From Anodontia alba (taxonomy: Eukaryota; Mollusca; Bivalvia; Lucinida; Lucinidae), in NCBI GenBank assembly GCA_964016985.1, contig OZ024823.1, positions 134,684,112-134,748,111 of the forward strand: a stretch of 64,000 nucleotides of DNA, read 5' to 3'. The notes under the pieces were generated by a model. It searched no databases. It was not told the origin of the DNA and saw nothing but the letters and a program-made list of their open reading frames with translations. The translations under genes and the position numbers were made by a program. Positions 1 through 8,930 of the stretch are shown here, piece after piece; position 1 is the first letter of the stretch; each line of letters begins with the position of its first letter.

Positions 1-86
1 AGCTTCTTCAAAGAACAACCAAGTTTTAAGCCAGCTTTGATGTAAGCCCGTATTTCATCTTTTTTGTCGACGCTTCTACCAACCAT
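1..86 (-). mobile_element. mariner-type transposase, N-terminal fragment cut by the window edge
   Basis: Read on the minus strand from the ATG at 86-84, the frame stays open to the window edge (28 codons). It contains EIRAYIKAGLKLGCS, which resembles the N-terminal helix-turn-helix (HTH_48) of mariner/SETMAR-like transposases, where RxYIKxxxxLG is typical. The DDD catalytic domain would lie left of the window. No terminal inverted repeat could be fixed between 87 and 400. The assignment rests on one short motif, so it is tentative. Confidence 0.45.
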
Positions 87-636
87 TTTTACTGCAGTGG
101 TCAATGACTGCGTGTATTCAAATGGCAAATTTTATGTCTTACACTTAGTCTTTTATGTCTTACACTTAGTCTAACATGTACATTTATACACCATTGTGTA
201 GATATTGAATAGCACTATACAGGTATGTATTGATTTTTATCGTGACCCACGTGGATATCGAGCTAGAGGACAAGCTTAATTCATTTCGAACATCCCTCAT
301 AGGCAGTATATTTACACTTCATGCAGCTACAAAGACAATATTGATGCTTTTAACGCTGAATGAATTAAGATGCCACACCCACATCTAATTGTCAGCCAGT
401 CAATTAGCTTGATCCAGGTTGTTAATACAAATTCACACACTTAATGACAAACAACGCAGATCTAGGCTCAGCAGGACCAGGGTTAATTACATAGCTTACC
501 TAACTTCCGAAGCTCTGGTTGGAAGTAGTCTTCATAGTGAGATTTCTGAACTTCTTGAAGACAAATTACCTGAAAAATTGTTACACCTACATATGGAGAT
601 CTGAAATTCTTTCCATAGCTCCAGATAAACTGTACT
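87..636. other. no gene recognised
   Basis: AT-rich sequence. A 23-base phrase ending in cacttagtct occurs twice in tandem near 132-174. The short open frame at 419-604 has no recognisable domain and no splice context. Part of this may be the untranslated end of the mariner element at 1-86. Confidence 0.5.
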
Positions 637-961
637 GATGTTTTTCTATTTCTTCATGAAAATGAATGTTGTGGGTAACATGGCACTTCTAATGAGCACC
701 CACAACATACATTTTCATGGAGATACACTACAACCTCTTTATACCACAGTTTGTTATAACACGGTTTTGGATATAACATGGTTCAAAGATGGATCCCAAA
801 AATGTATAGATTATATTGAAAAATGACTATAAATGGTCATTTTTCAATATAATCTATACATTTTTGTTTGGATATAACACGGTTGTTTAACTAGCACAGT
901 TTATGCTTTGGACCCGAACAACAGTGTTATAAAAAGGTTGTGGTGTATAAGAAAAATATTT
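637..961. mobile_element. fold-back MITE (family B) interrupted by a TA-flanked MITE
   Basis: The outer element is a near-palindrome of the kind seen about nine times in this window: tttctatttctt-catgaaaa, then tgttgtgggta, a short centre with ttctaatgagcaccc, then the inverted arm acccacaacata-cattttcatgg and agaaaaatattt. It is split at a TA by the element at 726-945. Rejoining the flanks restores the uninterrupted arm seen in the other copies. Confidence 0.65.
726..945. mobile_element. MITE with CACYACAACC termini and TA target duplication
   Basis: The left end reads TA-CACTACAACCTCTTTATA and the right end is its inverse, GGTTGTGGTG-TA. The interior is itself palindromic: aaaatgtatagattatattg and its inverse lie either side of atggtcattt. 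About 220 bp, no coding capacity, so it is non-autonomous. TA duplication and size suggest a Tc1/mariner-superfamily parent, which is an inference. A related 5'-damaged copy is at 5355-5573. Confidence 0.7.
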
Positions 962-1578
962 AACTAGATAGTCCTCTTATTGAGAACTAGGGTTAATGTT
1001 CTAAATGCTTGTACACCAAAGATTCTAGCAAAATGGTTAAACACTGTTTGCCATTCCAGAAACTGTTTCAAGAAACAAGTGCATACAAAGTTTAGGCAAA
1101 AAAAATTATGGAATAAAGACTAAGTGTTTGAAATTTTATGACATTTACCATTTGCTTAACATTTGAAAACTATTTGCAGAGACATTCTAAGCAATGCAAC
1201 TCCTATGATCTTATATTGCTCCATAGGAGTCAACACTCTTAGCCATTCAGCCCACACTATTATATTATCCAAAATATTGGCACACCTTAGCTCATTTCAA
1301 TCCCTTCACTTCAGCTACTTAACATCAACCCTGTTTAACTCTTTGCATACTGGGTAATTATGCATACTGTTTGTTTTCTGTAGATTTTTTTTTTTAAATT
1401 AACTTTTTCAAAAAAAATCTTTCAGGAATACCATCAGAGTGTCAGATCAGGGCTGACATTTTGACGGGCCTGACCTGGGTCCAAACTGTTTGTAAAGGTT
1501 ATCAGCAGATGGCAGAAGTCGCCACTAGCGGGGAAAGGGTCTGGGGGTTATGTTATAAAACTGTCATTATTTTACAAA
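962..1578. other. no gene recognised
   Basis: AT-rich filler with an A/T-run region near 1385-1425. The open frame at 1163-1357 lacks domain or splice evidence. Confidence 0.5.
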
Positions 1579-1818
1579 TTTTAACCCATTTTAGACTGAA
1601 TAAACTCTCCCAGCACTACATGTATATATTGGAAGAGCCTAATTTCAATTTAAGCTATGTCAGGCTATGTGATTTAGATATTCCCAGAGAAAAATGGCTA
1701 AACTATATATGCAAACAGTAGAGAGCCTAATCTAATGCCACATTCTGCAGCATCTGATCCAGGTCTGCACTGTTAGCTAATCTCCCCTTTGGAGTTCTCC
1801 AGACAAATATGGGTTGAG
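1579..1818 (+). repeat. interspersed repeat family C, copy 1
   Basis: Diverged copy of a ~220-bp family recognised by the sequence of phrases cccattttagactgaataaa, tatattggaagag, tttagatattcccagagaaa, ggctaaacta, gcaaacagt, a short palindrome around a GATCAGAYGCC core, and a tail near ctccagacaaatatgggtt. Other copies lie at 3918, 4570, 38902 and 45978, all in the same orientation. The function and class are unknown; the palindrome suggests a small fold-back transposon. Confidence 0.6.
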
Positions 1819-1854
1819 GAACAGATCTTATTGATACAGGTAAAGCCTGTTTTA

Positions 1855-2612
1855 CAATAATCTACATCAGATGTATGATTACCTACACTAGCTGTATGAT
1901 AACCCACATCAGGTATGTGATAACCTACATCGGGTGTACAATAACCTACATCAGGTGTATGATAACCTACATCGCTGTACAATAACCTACATCAGGTGGA
2001 TGATAACCTAATCAGGGCATGATAACCTACATCAGGTGTACAATAACCTATATCAGGTCTATGATAACCTACATCAGGTGTACAAAAACCTACATCAAGC
2101 ATATGAGAAACTACATCAGGTGTATGATAACCTACATCAGATGTAAAATCACCTTCATCAGGTGCATGATAACTCAGGTGCATGATGACCTACATTAGGT
2201 GTACAATAATTTACATCAGGTGTATAATTACCTGCTTCAGATGTCTGATAATATACATCAGGTGTATGATCATAATCTACATCAGGTGTATGATCATAAT
2301 CTGCAACAGGTGTATGATCATAATCTACATCAAGTGTATTATAACTTACATCATGAGTATGATAATATACATTAGTTGTATAATAACCTACATCAGGTGT
2401 ATAATAATAACCTACATCAGATGTATAATAACCTGCATCAGGTGTATAATAACCTACATCAGGTGTATAATAACCTGCATCAGGTGTATAATAACCTGCA
2501 TCAGGTGTATAATAATAACCTACATCAGGTGTATAATAACCTGCATCAGGTGTATAATAACCTACATCAGGTGTATAATAACCTGCATCAGGTGTATGAT
2601 AATACAGAGTTT
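1855..2612. repeat. 21-bp minisatellite, about 35 units
   Basis: Tandem units of 21 bp (plus-strand consensus tataataacctacatcaggtg), with occasional 24-bp variants carrying an extra aat. The left third is more diverged. Because the unit is 7 codons long, it is open in several frames on both strands (heptads HQVYNNL on plus, HTPDVGY on minus), so its long open frames are not evidence of a gene. The minus-strand unit has ACACCTGAT-GTAGGT, the same string as the end and splice donor of the ANGEL exon at 3659-3891. Confidence 0.95.
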
Positions 2613-2940
2613 AGATTTTATTTATTCATAAAGTCCAAAAGGCTATAAAGCCCATCAGGATACATGTACAACATATGCATATATTTGATGGCATAAGGAC
2701 AGTGTTACATGAATTTACTAAATTCATATCATAGTAATAAGAATAAAATGAGATATCAATAATAAGAAAATATCAATAGATTACATGTCAATTGCACACT
2801 CATGGAGAAGGTGTGTCAAACTGATACTAAAACTGATACTAAGCGAATAAGTAATGTAAAATTCAAACAAACAGGCCATCATCATAATCATTCACCTTTC
2901 AAGAGCTCTTCACAGTAACAAGTCACTGTAAAGCGAACAT
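2613..2940. other. no gene recognised
   Basis: AT-rich spacer between the minisatellite and the MITE at 2941. If the ANGEL gene continues to the left, this is intron. I saw no exon resembling the next ANGEL catalytic segment (which should begin near a CLQE motif). Confidence 0.5.
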
Positions 2941-3188
2941 CAGGGCCCAGTTGTTCAAAGCGTAGTTAGCTTAACAAGCTCGTTAAGGGTCATTTCGTTA
3001 ACTGTTTTAGCGGATTCGATATACAATATTCTGATATTTTTTGCTGAAAAAATGTGAGCAGCTTTTGCATTGCAAAAGCTACTCACATTTTTTCAGCAAA
3101 AAATTTCAGCATATTTGCATATCAATTGATGTAAATTTTAACAACTCGTTAACTAACGACATCGTTAGTTTTGAACAACTGGGCCCTG
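2941..3188. mobile_element. palindromic MITE with CAGGGCCCAGTTGTTCAAA ends, copy 1
   Basis: Both ends carry the same ~20-bp inverted terminal sequence, followed by inverted subterminal gttagcttaac / gttaactaacga blocks. The centre is a strong hairpin of aaaaaatgtgag and its inverse around a ttgcaaaagc core. About 248 bp, no coding capacity. No clear target duplication was found, so the superfamily is left open. Further copies are at 5096 and 7115. Confidence 0.75.
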
Positions 3189-3555
3189 CTGTGTATCAAA
3201 CTGAAGCCCTGTTTCTTTACTCTAAAGTATAAAGTACATCTCGAAATGGCCAATATCTGTTTGCACAGAAATGCCATATATAGTCTCTATGTCAAAAATC
3301 AGCATTTTGACAATTGAAAATGCATAACTGTATGTAAATGATATATATGAATGGGCACTTTGTTTAGATACACAGAAATGTCACATGTCTCTATGTCAAA
3401 ATCAGCACTTTGATGATATATGATATAGACATGTATAAATCAGAACCTAATTTAAGTTTCAGCATTATGACAACAATATATATGATTTTTTCAAAACAGC
3501 ATATACATATTCATTTCCATCAAATAATTTACAAAGTGTATGGTTAGTATACATT
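3189..3555. other. no gene recognised
   Basis: AT-rich intron-like sequence containing a loosely repeated phrase (atgtctctatgtcaaaa) at about 3280 and 3388, a small local duplication. Confidence 0.5.
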
Positions 3556-3671
3556 ATGGTGTATAGTGACCTACATCAGGTGTATGGTAATGTACATCAG
3601 GTGTATAATAACCTACATCAAGTGTATGATAACCTAAATCAGGTGTATGACAACCTACATCAGGTGTATGA
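3556..3671. repeat. 21-bp minisatellite abutting and overlapping the ANGEL exon end
   Basis: About five and a half units of the same 21-bp minisatellite as 1855-2612. On the minus strand the first unit forms the last codons of the ANGEL exon (H-T-P-D) and its splice donor. Successive units read CATACACCTGATGTAGGT, ...CCTGATTTAGGT, ...CTTGATGTAGGT, ...CCTGATGTACAT and ...CCTGATGTAGGT, so at least three carry a consensus-like donor at the same position and phase. The frame runs open through all five units before a stop. Confidence 0.9.
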
Positions 3672-3891
3672 TGCTTCAGCTCTGCCAGTAACTGATGTTT
3701 TCTGTAGCTCCATCTTAGTAGATGATAATCACAGTCTGTATACAAGTACATATTGTCCTCGAGGAGATTCTGGGCAAGGATATTATAACTCATCACTGTG
3801 AAGTCAAAACCTTGCTGTGATTTTGGTTTCCTGAAGTACTGTCTACCACACTGTGTTAATTCCCAGTCCCGCGGTAAACCGAAGGATTCTT
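3659..3891 (-). CDS. ANGEL: ANGEL-like protein, exon with the start of the EEP catalytic domain
   Basis: The acceptor is aatttccag at 3899-3892 and the exon opens in phase 1. The 77 full codons include RDWELTQCG, then the family signature FDFTVMSYNILAQNLLEDN, then LLRWSYRKHQLLAELKHH, ending TPD. In ANGEL proteins this segment is followed by I/V-L-CLQE, so ending in phase 0 after the Asp codon at GAT-GTAGGT fits well. The Asn of SYNILAQ is the first metal-proximal residue of the EEP fold. Oddly, the last 12 nt and the donor are a unit of the 21-bp minisatellite. If the first donor is skipped, the frame stays open for five heptads. The donor choice is inferred; the gene family is firm. Confidence 0.85.
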
Positions 3892-3917
3892 CTGGAAATT
3901 AAATGAAAACTCATGTA

Positions 3918-4135
3918 TTACCCATTTTAGACTCAATAAACTCCCATCACTACAATGTACAGGTATATACTGGAATAGTCGAATTTCAGTTTTAGGTATG
4001 TCAGGCTATATGATTTAGATATTCCCAGAGAAAAATGGCTAAACTATTTGCAAACAGTGGAGACCCTGATCAATTGCTGTGTTTTGCCACAATTACCTTT
4101 TGGGGTTTCTAGACTAAGATGGATTGAAGATGAAG
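3918..4135 (+). repeat. interspersed repeat family C, copy 2
   Basis: Shares with 1579-1818 the order tacccattttagactcaata, tatactggaatag, tttagatattcccagagaaa, ggctaaactatttgcaaaca, gaccctgatcaattgctg, and a final gtttctagactaagatgg. It lies in the ANGEL intron. Confidence 0.65.
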
Positions 4136-4179
4136 GGACTTGACATAGGTCTAGATAAGAGTGGGTATCAGCTAAATAG

Positions 4180-4293
4180 TTTTCTTTTTTCTCAATGAAA
4201 ACATATGTTCTGGGTACTCATTAGAAGTGCCTCACCAAGATGCTTCTAATGAGCACCCACAACATATGTTTTCATCAAGAAATAAGAAAAATA
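4180..4293. mobile_element. fold-back MITE family B
   Basis: Near-perfect palindrome: ttctcaatgaaaacatatgt, tgggtactcattagaagtgc, ctcaccaagatg, then the inverse with ttctaatgagcacccacaac and atgttttcatcaagaaataa. Pairs over roughly 50 bp per arm. Confidence 0.75.
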
Positions 4294-4569
4294 TAAATAC
4301 TTTTTGGTTGAAAAAAGCGCCTTATAAAGAGTTAGGAGTCTTGATCAGTTTTCTGCCTGATTTTACAAGGCAGACAACTTGTGTCTACACTACAAGACCC
4401 CTTTGCAAAAGGGAGCCAAAACAAATTTGAAAGTGGGTATTAAGACTTTACATGTACATACTGAATCTTTTGTTACGATATTAATATGCTAACAAGCAGT
4501 TTGGTTACTGTTTGCATATACTATTTGACACATGACCAAGCAGCAAATGAATTCATTGAAATTTCAATT
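4294..4569. other. no gene recognised (ANGEL intron)
   Basis: The tail of the MITE continues with tttttggttgaaaaaagcgc, a phrase that also flanks other family B copies. Nothing else is recognisable. Confidence 0.5.
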
Positions 4570-4806
4570 TATTAAGTAATTAGCCCACTGTAGACTGAAT
4601 AGACTTTCCCATACTATATATTGGAAGAGTCCACTTTCAATTTTAGGTACATCCGGCTATGAGATTTAGATATTCCTGCAGAAATTACTTATCCATTTGC
4701 AAACAGTGGAGACCCTGATCAGATGCCACCTTCTGTGCATTTGATCTGGGTCTGCAGTGCTTGCTAATTACTCTTTTAGGGGTTTCCAGACTACAATGGG
4801 TTAAAG
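4570..4806 (+). repeat. interspersed repeat family C, copy 3
   Basis: Has tagcccactgtagactgaat, tactatatattggaagag, gagatttagatattcctgca, gcaaacagtggagaccctga and tttgatctgggtctgcagtg, ending near ggggtttccagactacaatg. Tandem with copy 2 but separated by about 430 bp of other sequence. Confidence 0.65.
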
Positions 4807-4901
4807 TAGAGAAAGGAATTCCGATATATGTACCTGAATACTTAAGGGCAATTTTGATAAAATTACCATATTTATCCTAACCATAGCTCCAGATAAGACA
4901 C

Positions 4902-5062
4902 TTTTTTCAACCAAGAAGTAGGTATTTTTCTTATTTCTGCATGAAAACATTTATAGCATTCATTAGAAGTGTCTCACTAAGGTGCTTCAAATGTGTCTCA
5001 CTGAGAAGCTTCAAATGAGTACTCATAACATGTTTTTGTGTAGAAATAAGAAAAATATTTAT
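4902..5062. mobile_element. fold-back MITE family B with a duplicated centre
   Basis: Arms gtatttttcttatttctgca and its inverse gtagaaataagaaaaatatt enclose an enlarged centre in which gtgtctcactaaggtgcttc and gtgtctcactgagaagcttc are direct repeats. The imperfect centre suggests slippage at the hairpin tip. Confidence 0.65.
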
Positions 5063-5095
5063 GTGATACCCCTTATCTGGTTAAGCCTAACTATC

Positions 5096-5327
5096 TGGGC
5101 CCAGTTGTTCAAAGCGTTGTTAGCTTAACGAGCTTGTTAAGGGTACTTTCGTTAACTGTTTTAGTGGATTCAATGTACAAAATTCTGATATTTTTTGCTG
5201 AAAAAATGTGAGTACGTACATTTTTTCAGCAAAAAATTCCAGTATACATGTATTTGCGTATCACTTGATGTAAATTTTAACGAACTGTTAACTAACGACA
5301 TCGTTAGCTTTGAACAACTGGGCCCTG
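5096..5327. mobile_element. palindromic MITE with GGGCCCAGTTGTTCAAA ends, copy 2
   Basis: Same architecture as 2941-3188: tgggcccagttgttcaaagc at the left, inverted tttgaacaactgggccctgg at the right, subterminal gttagcttaacg, and a central hairpin ttttttgctgaaaaaatgtg / cattttttcagcaaaaaatt. Confidence 0.75.
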
Positions 5328-5354
5328 GACTCCTTAGCTCCTTAAAATACCATA

Positions 5355-5573
5355 AACAGTGTTAGTTAAACAACCGTGTTATATCCAAACAAAAAAATAT
5401 AGATTATATTGAAAAATGACCATTTATGTCATAAATGGTCATTTTTCAATATAATTTATACAGAAAAATGACCATTTTTCAAGATAATTTATACATTTTT
5501 GGAATCCATCTTTGAACCGTGTTATATACAAAACCATGTTATAACAAAATGTGTTATAAAGAGGCTGTGGTGT
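5355..5573. mobile_element. MITE related to 726-945, one end damaged
   Basis: The right end reads gaggctgtggtgta and matches the terminal repeat of the element at 726-945. The interior repeats its hairpin (aatggtcatttttcaatata) with an extra partial duplication near 5445-5490. The left terminal repeat is not recognisable. Confidence 0.6.
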
Positions 5574-6264
5574 ACCTTTTAATGGAAAACAAGAAAAGTT
5601 ATCCCAGAATTATCACCAAATACATACACATCTCCTTAACAAGTCCCCTGAATACCTGTCCTAAAATTTGAACATTTCCATTTGGACTATCTAAACTGCT
5701 GGATGAGTCGTAAACAGTGTATACCCTGATCACGTAGTGATGGGCATCAGTTTGATTTTCATAGTCAATCGTTGGATCAAAGTAAATGAACCATTATCGA
5801 TTATAATTGACACAAATGGCAGAGATTTATTTGCTGCATGAGATCCCTTGTTTTCAGCAGTCTCTTTTTCAGAGCTTTTGTCTGCAAATGATGTATTAAG
5901 CATTATTTTGTAACTAAAAGTGAACAAAAAATCTTTTGTTTGTAAAGTAAAAATAAAAATCTTTTGTTATAGATTTTTCCCAATTTATATAATCAACATG
6001 GGTGCAGATGCTATTTTGTAGGTTTTGTTGTGTACTAGCTCAAATTAAAACACACACACATTTGAAACAACCCCATGAGCCACTGCTTCATAAATTTTTA
6101 AAGCAGCAAAAAAATAATCTCTTTATATCTAGTAATTGTGGCAATAGTTTAGCATCAAAACCTATCTTGCAGATAGTTTGGCATCATTTTAGCATCAAAA
6201 CCTACAACTGTATCTTACTCTGCATAGTTTAGATCAGGTGCTTTTTTCATCCAAAAAGTATTGC
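5574..6264. other. no gene recognised (ANGEL intron)
   Basis: AT-rich. A phrase around tagcatcaaaacctatcttg / tagcatcaaaacctacaact is locally duplicated near 6150-6210. Open frames at 5730-5927 and 6002-6232 show no domain or splice support. Confidence 0.5.
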
Positions 6265-6342
6265 TAATTTTTCTGATTTTTCTATGAAAACATACATTGT
6301 GGCCCACAATGTATGTTTTCATAGAGAAATCAGAAAAGTACT
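6265..6342. mobile_element. compact fold-back MITE family B
   Basis: A tight hairpin: ctgatttttctatgaaaaca, tacattgtgg, ccacaatgta, then tgttttcatagagaaatcag. The arms are about 38 bp with almost no loop. Confidence 0.75.
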
Positions 6343-7021
6343 TGTGCAAAACGCTTTCTGTTAGGAGAAATCCAGTAAAAATTGAGCAAACATACAAAGG
6401 CAAAATTCTTTTGAAAAAAAAAAAAAAAAAAAAGTTGTTAGATGTATCAGAAATGCCTCAGAATAAAAGTCTGATGTGGTTTAACAAGTTTTGGAGGAAA
6501 ACAGTTCGCCTACTAAGTGACCAAAATATCGTTTTTGTCAATGTGATTAGTTTTCGTGGGTGTCCGTTTTTTTCAAACATGAACCATTTACATGCTGAAA
6601 ATGGGAAACACATTAAAAATGCTAAAAATTAAGTTCAAATGTTGACAGACATTTTAGTTTATAAATTTCTTTTTATCATTATGTTTATAGCTTATCAAGC
6701 CACAGATCTTGATGTTTTGACTGGATCTACTGAGATCTATTTTCAAAAAGCTATGGGTCCAGATTTGATGCATTTGCCCTACTCATGTCTGTGTTTCTGT
6801 GAATCATTTAATTGGTTTAGAAGTTAAGGATGAACAGGTCTACAGTAAAAATTAATTCCCAAGACAATGCAGTAAAACGAGTCGAGAGTCCTTAAGGGTC
6901 ATGCTTTCAGTAAGAGGATAGATTAACCTAGTCTTGACTTCTCCCTCATCCTATAAAACTTCTCCCTGTTTTGTCTGGAAGGAGAAGTCACTTCTCCCTA
7001 AATGTCTGGGCCAGCTTGACC
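6343..7021. other. no gene recognised (ANGEL intron)
   Basis: Contains a poly(A) run at 6413-6433 and open frames at 6297-6632 and 6639-6827 without domains. A short direct repeat of cttctccct occurs near 6938-7000. Confidence 0.5.
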
Positions 7022-7112
7022 CCTGGTGGGTACTCATTAGAAGCACCTCATCAAGCTGCTTCTAATGAGTACTATAATATATGTTTTTGTGGAGAAGTAA
7101 GAAAAATAATTA
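7022..7112. mobile_element. fold-back MITE family B, short copy
   Basis: gtgggtactcattagaagca with its inverse tgcttctaatgagtac, then atatgtttttgtggagaagt and aagaaaaat. It is directly followed by the MITE at 7115. Confidence 0.65.
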
Positions 7113-7114
7113 TC

Positions 7115-7335
7115 TGGGCCCAATTGTTCAAAGCACTGTTAGCTTAACAAGCTCATTAGTGGTCAAAATGTTAAATGTTCTACTAAGAACAATATCTACA
7201 CAGGTATTTTTTCAGAAAAAATATCAGCATATATGCCATATTTAATGATAATAATATATAATAATAATAATCGGATTTTTGATCAAAGTTTTAATGATAT
7301 GTTAACTAACGACATCATTATTTTTGAACTGGGCA
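7115..7335. mobile_element. palindromic MITE with GGGCCCAATTGTTCAAA ends, copy 3
   Basis: Diverged copy of the family at 2941 and 5096: left end tgggcccaattgttcaaagc and gttagcttaacaagctcatt, right end gttaactaacgacatcatta and tttttgaactgggca. The centre carries an ataataata microsatellite. Confidence 0.65.
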
Positions 7336-7409
7336 CACCCCTCTTATCCAGGACTATCTTATCAAAAACACTGAGTATCCATATGATACTGTTTGACTGA
7401 AACAACAAA

Positions 7410-7432
7410 AAAAAAAAAAAAAAAAAAAAAAT
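7410..7432. repeat. poly(A) run in the ANGEL intron
   Basis: An uninterrupted A run on the plus strand (poly-T on the ANGEL strand) just downstream of the donor at 7452. It extends the minus-strand open frame as a poly-Phe artefact. Confidence 0.9.
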
Positions 7433-7452
7433 TTGAATACGCCAACAGTTAC

Positions 7453-8309
7453 CTGGTTTTCTTCTCACAGCTGCTGCAACATCTTTAAATCTTTTAGCTG
7501 CAGGCTCCATCAGACCAGTGCCACTATAATCAACCTCTCGTAAATGCCTACTGCCTTGTCTGCCTGTTAGCATGGAGAAAGATCTAGTTGCTGAAGTTCC
7601 AATTCCTGTTGGGTCAAATACAGGCTGTTGTGGCTTACACATGGGAGCACGCTGTCTGACAAAACATGGGATTTTTCTTCTTGGGGACAGGGAACCAACA
7701 TCTATAAGTGGAAGATTGCTTTGCCTATACAAGGCTTCAACAAAAGATGAAAATGAAAATTCCGACCTCTCTGTTGATTGAACAGTTTGTGTTTTAGAGT
7801 GCGAGTCAGAAGGCACCTGCGAGAAAGCTTGATTTTCCTTGCATGATGGATCTAAATTGTTGTGTTTACAAACAGCCTCAGCAAAAGATGTAAATGAGAA
7901 ACCAGACATTTCTGTAGATTCAACAGTGTCAGTTTTCTCGTCTGAAGCTGTGGCAGTTTGTGGCCGTATATCCTCAATATATTTTGTGCCAGTCTGCTCC
8001 ACTAATGTTGATGTTGCCACTAGCACACTGTCTAAACTTTTATCTTGACTGATTTGTAAAAACGACTTTTTCAAATCTCTCTGTGAATCTTTATTCTCAC
8101 TGATGTCTGATGATTGTTTTACATCTGTATTTCCAGAATTTGTATCTGCGCTGATTTTCTCTGCTGGTATTTCCACAACTTTATAATCGGAGCTCTCAGG
8201 AGAATTCTTTTTCAACTTTGCTGCAGATGCTCTTGTCAATTTTTTGTCCTGACTTGGCTTCCTGGAAACAGTTCTTGGGATGAACATAAAACTTTGCTCC
8301 ATTAATCTT
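7453..8309 (-). CDS. ANGEL: ANGEL-like protein, serine-rich N-terminal exon
   Basis: Bounded by a strong acceptor (tttgtttttcag, AG at 8311-8310) and donor (AAACCAG-GTAACT at 7458-7447). The likely start is the ATG at 8302, giving 283 codons and phase 1, which matches the next exon. Translation could also enter from an upstream exon, since the frame is open back to the acceptor. The protein is rich in Ser, Thr, Lys and Glu and has no folded domain I recognise. A ~22-residue motif is duplicated: STEMSGFSFTSFAEAV... and STERSEFSFSSFVEAL.... The exon ends in the basic stretch AAKRFKDVAAAVRRKP. Long disordered N-termini are normal in ANGEL proteins. Assignment rests on the splice-phase link to the catalytic exon. 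Confidence 0.75.
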
Positions 8310-8820
8310 CTGAAAAACAAAGCTGGTTTTAGCACACAAAATTAATCCATACTGTACATGTATCTACCCCAAAATTTGGACTGGGACCATAATACTGAAA
8401 GAACATTTGTGTTAAGTAAAGTTCAAACTGCTTCAATTATTATGGCGATGTCATTTAACCATTTTTGCATTATAAGATAAGGTGTCGTTTTCAAATAGAA
8501 AATAGTGATATTTTTCTCATTTGTCCCATGGTATGGGTACTCCTCCAGAGCTCTAGATAAGAGGGAGTAAAGGGTACTTCAGCATTGATTTTTTTTTTTG
8601 AAAATCAGCATTGAAACTAAAGCTGAGGGGGTAAAAATAACCAATGAAATTTTGTGTTTCTGCACTGAAATCAAATTTAGTGGGTACTGTTGTCAGTGAT
8701 CTTTACAGCTTCTAAATAAAAAAGCAATTTTCCTCACATCATTGATTCTTTTGTGAGCAGTAGTAATACAATTGATCAGAAAGGGTTTAACCCTTAAAGC
8801 ACTAATGACAAATACATTTC
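8310..8820. other. no gene recognised (upstream of the ANGEL exon)
   Basis: Intron or 5' flank of the ANGEL gene. No upstream exon or promoter motif could be identified. Confidence 0.4.
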
Positions 8821-8827
8821 TAGATGT

Positions 8828-8930
8828 TTTTTTTTTTTTTTTTTTTCAGAGAAAATAAAGCTTGGCATTTGATGTGAATTGCAGACAATTCACATCAAAT
8901 GCTATGCTTTATTTTCTCTGAAAAAGTTAG
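8828..8930. repeat. perfect-arm hairpin, fold-back element
   Basis: After a poly-T run, ttttcagagaaaataaagct then ggcatttgatgtgaattg, a 5-base loop (cagac), then caattcacatcaaatgc and gctttattttctctgaaaaa. About 38 bp per arm with one or two mismatches. The theme (tttctctg, catttgatgtgaatt) recurs loosely at 44745-44880, 46285-46375 and 47985-48200. Confidence 0.75.

Larger units (their letters stand above)
3659..8309 (-). other. ANGEL: ANGEL-like gene, span of the two exons seen
   Basis: Gene span for the two exons listed separately (7453-8309 and 3659-3891), joined by a 3.56-kb intron filled with MITEs. Splice phases agree: the first ends in phase 1 and the second begins in phase 1. Known ANGEL proteins belong to the CCR4/nocturnin-type endonuclease/exonuclease/phosphatase family and act on RNA ends (deadenylase-like or 2',3'-cyclic phosphatase activity has been described for vertebrate members). 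The rest of the catalytic domain is not in the window and should lie beyond its left edge. Confidence 0.75.

Noticed and set aside
2182..2648. 149- and 90-codon plus-strand frames of HQVYNNL-type and CIRCIITY-type repeats
   Set aside because: Products of the 21-bp minisatellite, which is open in several frames by periodicity alone.
8828..8930. microRNA precursor candidate (perfect hairpin)
   Set aside because: Arms are longer and more perfect than typical miRNA stems, and related fold-backs are dispersed in the window, so a fold-back transposon is more likely.
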